This document shows positions 6,676 to 8,345 of a stretch of DNA of 8,345 nt, piece by piece (the stretch's first letter is position 1; every line of letters starts with the position of its first letter). The translations under genes and the position numbers were made by a program. The notes below the pieces were generated by a model that saw only the letters and a list, made by a program, of their open reading frames with translations, made no database searches and was not told where the DNA came from. The DNA lies in the NCBI GenBank assembly GCA_900765235.1, contig CAAFRK010000206.1:1-8345 (forward strand), given 5' to 3'. The DNA comes from an uncultured Veillonella sp. Its GTDB lineage: Bacteria > Bacillota_C > Negativicutes > Veillonellales > Veillonellaceae.

Positions 6676-7263
6676 TTAGTATTTTGTGCTTTTTACTTTA
6701 GCGCTTAACACTTTACCGTTCATGCCGTCAACTTTTACTTCAGCTTTTTTGCCGCCACCAGTTGTCATATCGAATTCGTATACAGCACGACCGTTTTCAC
6801 GTTCAACAGTCCATTCCATAGTTTGGAAGTCGGAACCAACTTTTTCAAGAGCTTTTGTTTCAGCTACTTCAGGGATGATGATGTTTTGAACGTTAATAGT
6901 TTTGTTAGCTTTAGCATAGCCTTTTACTTCTTTGCCAACAATTTGGCCAGTTGCTTCATCAACTTTAAGTTCTACTGCACGGTTGTTGTAGTAACCTTCT
7001 ACTTCATAGTAAGGGTTGTGTTTAGCATCGTAAGAAATAGATTTTACAGTAGCGCCAGGGAAGTTTTGTTGGAATACTGTAACAGCGCCCATGTAATCAA
7101 CAGAATAGTTAGCTTGAGCGGATGGAGCTACGCTACCAACGCCTTTCCAGTTGCTATTGTTGTTGTAAGCATGGTTGCTAGCTGCGCCAACTACGCCTGC
7201 TAATAATACTGTACTAACGCCAAATGCACATAATACCTTTGATACTTTTTTAACATTTTTCAT
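6676..7263 (-). CDS. Exported protein with two PepSY-like repeats
   Basis: A 195-residue protein with a clear Sec signal peptide: basic MKNVKKVSK, hydrophobic core about 10-25, and cleavage likely after A27 or A28 (VVGAAS). Cys12 is inside the core but not in a lipobox, so it is not an obvious lipoprotein. After a short Asn/Ser-rich linker, two related segments follow: about 56-115 (AVTVFQQNFPGATVKSISYD, then YYEVEGYYNNRAVELKVDEATGQIVGKE) and about 134-190 (ALEKVGSDF, then AVYEFDMTTGGGKKAEVKVDGMNGKVLSAKV). Both have the PepSY pattern of a helix followed by strands ending in a VD..TG.V turn. PepSY domains occur in peptidase propeptides and small envelope proteins and are thought to modulate proteases or bind ligands; no specific role can be assigned here. 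It should lie in the periplasm. The ATG at 7263 has AGGAGG (complement of 7272-7277) eight bases upstream. It is a single gene, divergent from bioY. Confidence 0.8.
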   Translation of the reverse strand: MKNVKKVSKVLCAFGVSTVLLAGVVGAASNHAYNNNSNWKGVGSVAPSAQANYSVDYMGAVTVFQQNFPGATVKSISYDAKHNPYYEVEGYYNNRAVELKVDEATGQIVGKEVKGYAKANKTINVQNIIIPEVAETKALEKVGSDFQTMEWTVERENGRAVYEFDMTTGGGKKAEVKVDGMNGKVLSAKVKSTKY

Positions 7264-7277
7264 AATGAATGCCTCCT

Positions 7278-7496
7278 AATATAAGGTACTTTTATATACT
7301 GTTTTGTGAAAGTAGATTTTACTCAATCTACTTACGTATAATTTAATGTTGCTACATGAATATAAGATGAAATCCAAAGTTTTTTGTATGAAGATGAGTA
7401 TATCTTTTAGTTATTATAAACGATTGGTAATAACTATAATGTATAGTCACAATAACAAAATACTTGAAATTGCCGTATATATAGTATTAGACTACA
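7278..7496. other. Divergent intergenic region between the PepSY gene and bioY
   Basis: AT-rich, with no open frame carrying a ribosome site. Several -10-like hexamers for leftward transcription are present (complement of 7413-7418 is TATAAT; of 7397-7402, TATACT; of 7433-7438, TATAGT), but none has a good -35 at 16-18 bp, so I cannot place the PepSY promoter. The recognisable elements are the inverted repeat at 7310-7333 and the bioY control region to its right, listed separately. Confidence 0.5.
7310..7333. repeat. Perfect 9-bp inverted repeat upstream of the PepSY gene
   Basis: AAGTAGATT (7310-7318) and AATCTACTT (7325-7333) are exact inverted copies around a 6-base centre. The element lies about 50 bases upstream of the PepSY start, where a leader hairpin or a repressor/activator site would sit. 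No T tract follows in either direction, so it is not a terminator. The half-site AGTAGATT recurs once at 7563-7570, just after the bioY promoter. Confidence 0.6.
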
Positions 7497-7530
7497 TAGT
7501 TAACTAAAAGTCAACACACGTAGTTGACAA
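7497..7530 (+). promoter_or_regulatory. BirA-like biotin operator overlapping the bioY promoter
   Basis: TAGTTAACT (7497-7505) and AGTTGACAA (7522-7530) are inverted half-sites 16 bp apart. Each matches 7 of 9 bases of the biotin-repressor half-site TTGTTAACC as I remember it, and the spacing is near the 14-16 bp reported for BirA sites. The right half covers the -35 element. BioY genes in Firmicutes are often BirA-controlled, so repression by biotin-loaded BirA is a fair inference. A competing reading is the tighter inverted repeat GTCAAC (7510-7515)/GTTGAC (7523-7528). Confidence 0.5.
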
Positions 7531-7552
7531 TTAAAAATACAAGTGATTTAAT
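7524..7552 (+). promoter_or_regulatory. Promoter of bioY with extended -10
   Basis: A perfect -35 TTGACA (7524-7529) and TTTAAT (7547-7552, 5 of 6) are separated by 17 bp, and TGA directly precedes the -10 (7544-7546), giving an extended -10. The predicted start near 7559 leaves a leader of about 47 bases before the ATG at 7606. Confidence 0.8.
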
Positions 7553-7605
7553 TTAGATAGTTAGTAGATTGTAGTTTGTTGATGTGTTATTAATGGAGGT
7601 ATACC

Positions 7606-8172
7606 ATGAGTTCTACCGTGTCGAAACAAGGTCGCATCACTACCCGTCAGTTAACAATGACAGCACTTTTTGTAGCATTAATTGCTGTAGGTGCTTTCAT
7701 ACGGGTACCATTACCAAATTGTCCATTTACATTACAAATCTTATTTACTACCCTCGCAGGCATTGTACTGGGAAGTCGATTAGGAGCTGCTAGTGTTGGC
7801 ATTTATATTGTTTTAGGATTAATTGGGGTACCGATTTTTACATCTGGTGGAGGTCCTGGTTACATTTTACAACCTACCTTTGGCTATTTGATCGGTTTTA
7901 TGGTAGGTGCTTATGCAGTAGGCCGTATTGCAGAGTCTATGGAAACATTATCTTTTAAACGATTATTAGCAGGATCCATATTGAACCTATTTATCGTGTA
8001 TGGCCTTGGTATGATCTATCTATACTTCATTATGAACTTGTATTTAGGTAAACCAATTGGAGTAGAGGCCGTTATTATTACATGCTTCCTGATTCCAGTA
8101 GGTCCAGATATCTTCCTTTGTGCCGTTGCGGCATCTCTTGGTAAGCGAATTGTTAAAGAATTACATCGATAA
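7606..8172 (+). CDS. bioY: BioY, biotin transporter substrate-binding (S) subunit
   Basis: A 188-residue inner-membrane protein of the BioY family that captures biotin; alone or with the general ECF energizing module (EcfAA'T, not in this window) it imports the vitamin. About six hydrophobic segments are seen. Family motifs: RVPLPNCPFTLQ (33-44), GLIGVPIFTSGGGPGY (71-86), QPTFGYLIGF (89-98), and PVGPD (164-168) followed by a C-terminal segment ending KRIVKELHR. Length is normal. The start at 7606 is five bases after GGAGGT (7595-7600). It is monocistronic, with its own promoter at 7524 and terminator at 8207, and is probably biotin-regulated through the BirA-like site. No biotin-synthesis genes are visible, so whether the cell depends on uptake cannot be judged here. 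Confidence 0.95.
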   Translation: MSSTVSKQGRITTRQLTMTALFVALIAVGAFIRVPLPNCPFTLQILFTTLAGIVLGSRLGAASVGIYIVLGLIGVPIFTSGGGPGYILQPTFGYLIGFMVGAYAVGRIAESMETLSFKRLLAGSILNLFIVYGLGMIYLYFIMNLYLGKPIGVEAVIITCFLIPVGPDIFLCAVAASLGKRIVKELHR

Positions 8173-8181
8173 TATAGTCTT

Positions 8182-8200
8182 TATATAATACTATTATATA
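8182..8200. repeat. AT-only-arm palindrome between bioY stop and terminator
   Basis: TATATAAT (8182-8189) and ATTATATA (8193-8200) are exact inverted copies around ACT. It precedes the bioY terminator by six bases. It may form a weak extra hairpin at the transcript end; no further role is visible. Confidence 0.5.
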
Positions 8201-8206
8201 TTTATT

Positions 8207-8237
8207 AAAACCGAGGCGTTATGCCTCGGTTTTATTT
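8207..8237 (+). terminator. Rho-independent terminator of bioY
   Basis: A perfect 11-bp stem (AAAACCGAGGC 8207-8217 with GCCTCGGTTTT 8223-8233), loop GTTAT, and a T-rich tail TTTTATTT. The A-rich left arm makes it potentially functional in both directions. Confidence 0.93.
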
Positions 8238-8345
8238 GTTTACAGATCTATTTAAGCCTGTTTAATGATGTCTCTTTAAGATTTATTAAGCCTATTGATT
8301 TAAGATTATTTATTTAAGGATATACATAACCTAAAATAGGTTCTG
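8238..8345. other. AT-rich non-coding tail, no gene recognised
   Basis: No open frame with a ribosome site begins here. TTTAAG or ATTAAG occurs five times (8251, 8275, 8285, 8299, 8313), twice as part of near-identical TTAAGCCT.TT blocks (8252-8262, 8286-8296). A small hairpin AACCTA/TAGGTT (8328-8342) lies at the edge. It could be the control region of a gene beyond the window. Confidence 0.3.

Noticed and set aside
6823..7203. Plus-strand open frame of 126 codons opposite the PepSY gene
   Set aside because: It lacks a ribosome site and is a mirror of the real gene, which has a signal peptide, domain repeats and a good ribosome site.

Overview
The window looks like a piece of chromosome from a low-GC, diderm Firmicute of the Negativicutes type, most likely Veillonella or a close relative. 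I infer this from the AT-rich composition, strong AGGAGG-type ribosome sites, short intergenic gaps with classical hairpin terminators, and the gene mix: a PACE efflux protein, a MetA-type homoserine acyltransferase, a MalY/PatB lyase, MetY and BioY. The species assignment is recognition from memory and was not checked by a search.

Layout, left to right. (1) 61-1195: a promoter drives a small PACE-family multidrug/diamine efflux protein and then a six-segment membrane protein that resembles the substrate-binding (S) subunit of ECF transporters; the unit ends at a strong terminator. (2) 1197-4697: a methionine operon with its own promoter: cystathionine gamma-synthase-like enzyme, MalY/PatB-type cystathionine beta-lyase and MetA, ended by a long-stem terminator. 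(3) About 4808-6312: a monocistronic metY (O-acetylhomoserine sulfhydrylase) with its own terminator. (4) 6313-6675: a gene-free stretch holding a strong terminator that faces leftward and about 240 bases of GT-rich (on the minus strand CA-rich) sequence with at least five hairpins. (5) 6676-7263, minus strand: an exported protein with two PepSY-like repeats. (6) 7264-7605: a divergent intergenic region with a 9-bp inverted repeat near the PepSY gene and, near bioY, a good promoter overlapped by a BirA-like operator. (7) 7606-8237: bioY, the biotin S component, with its terminator. The last 108 bases hold no recognisable gene.

The four sulfur-amino-acid genes form a coherent pathway. MetA makes the activated homoserine; it has Glu at position 111, the residue tied to acetyl-CoA use, so the product is probably O-acetylhomoserine. 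The MetB/MetI-type enzyme and MalY then convert it to homocysteine through cystathionine (trans-sulfuration), while MetY can make homocysteine directly from sulfide. No SAM riboswitch or T-box is visible, and the leader of the met operon is too short to hold one, so control is probably by a DNA-binding protein.

Most of the window is ordinary metabolism. The parts that known features do not explain are the hairpin-rich CA/GT region downstream of the PepSY gene and the palindromes near the met promoters. I did not find a clearly new biological system.
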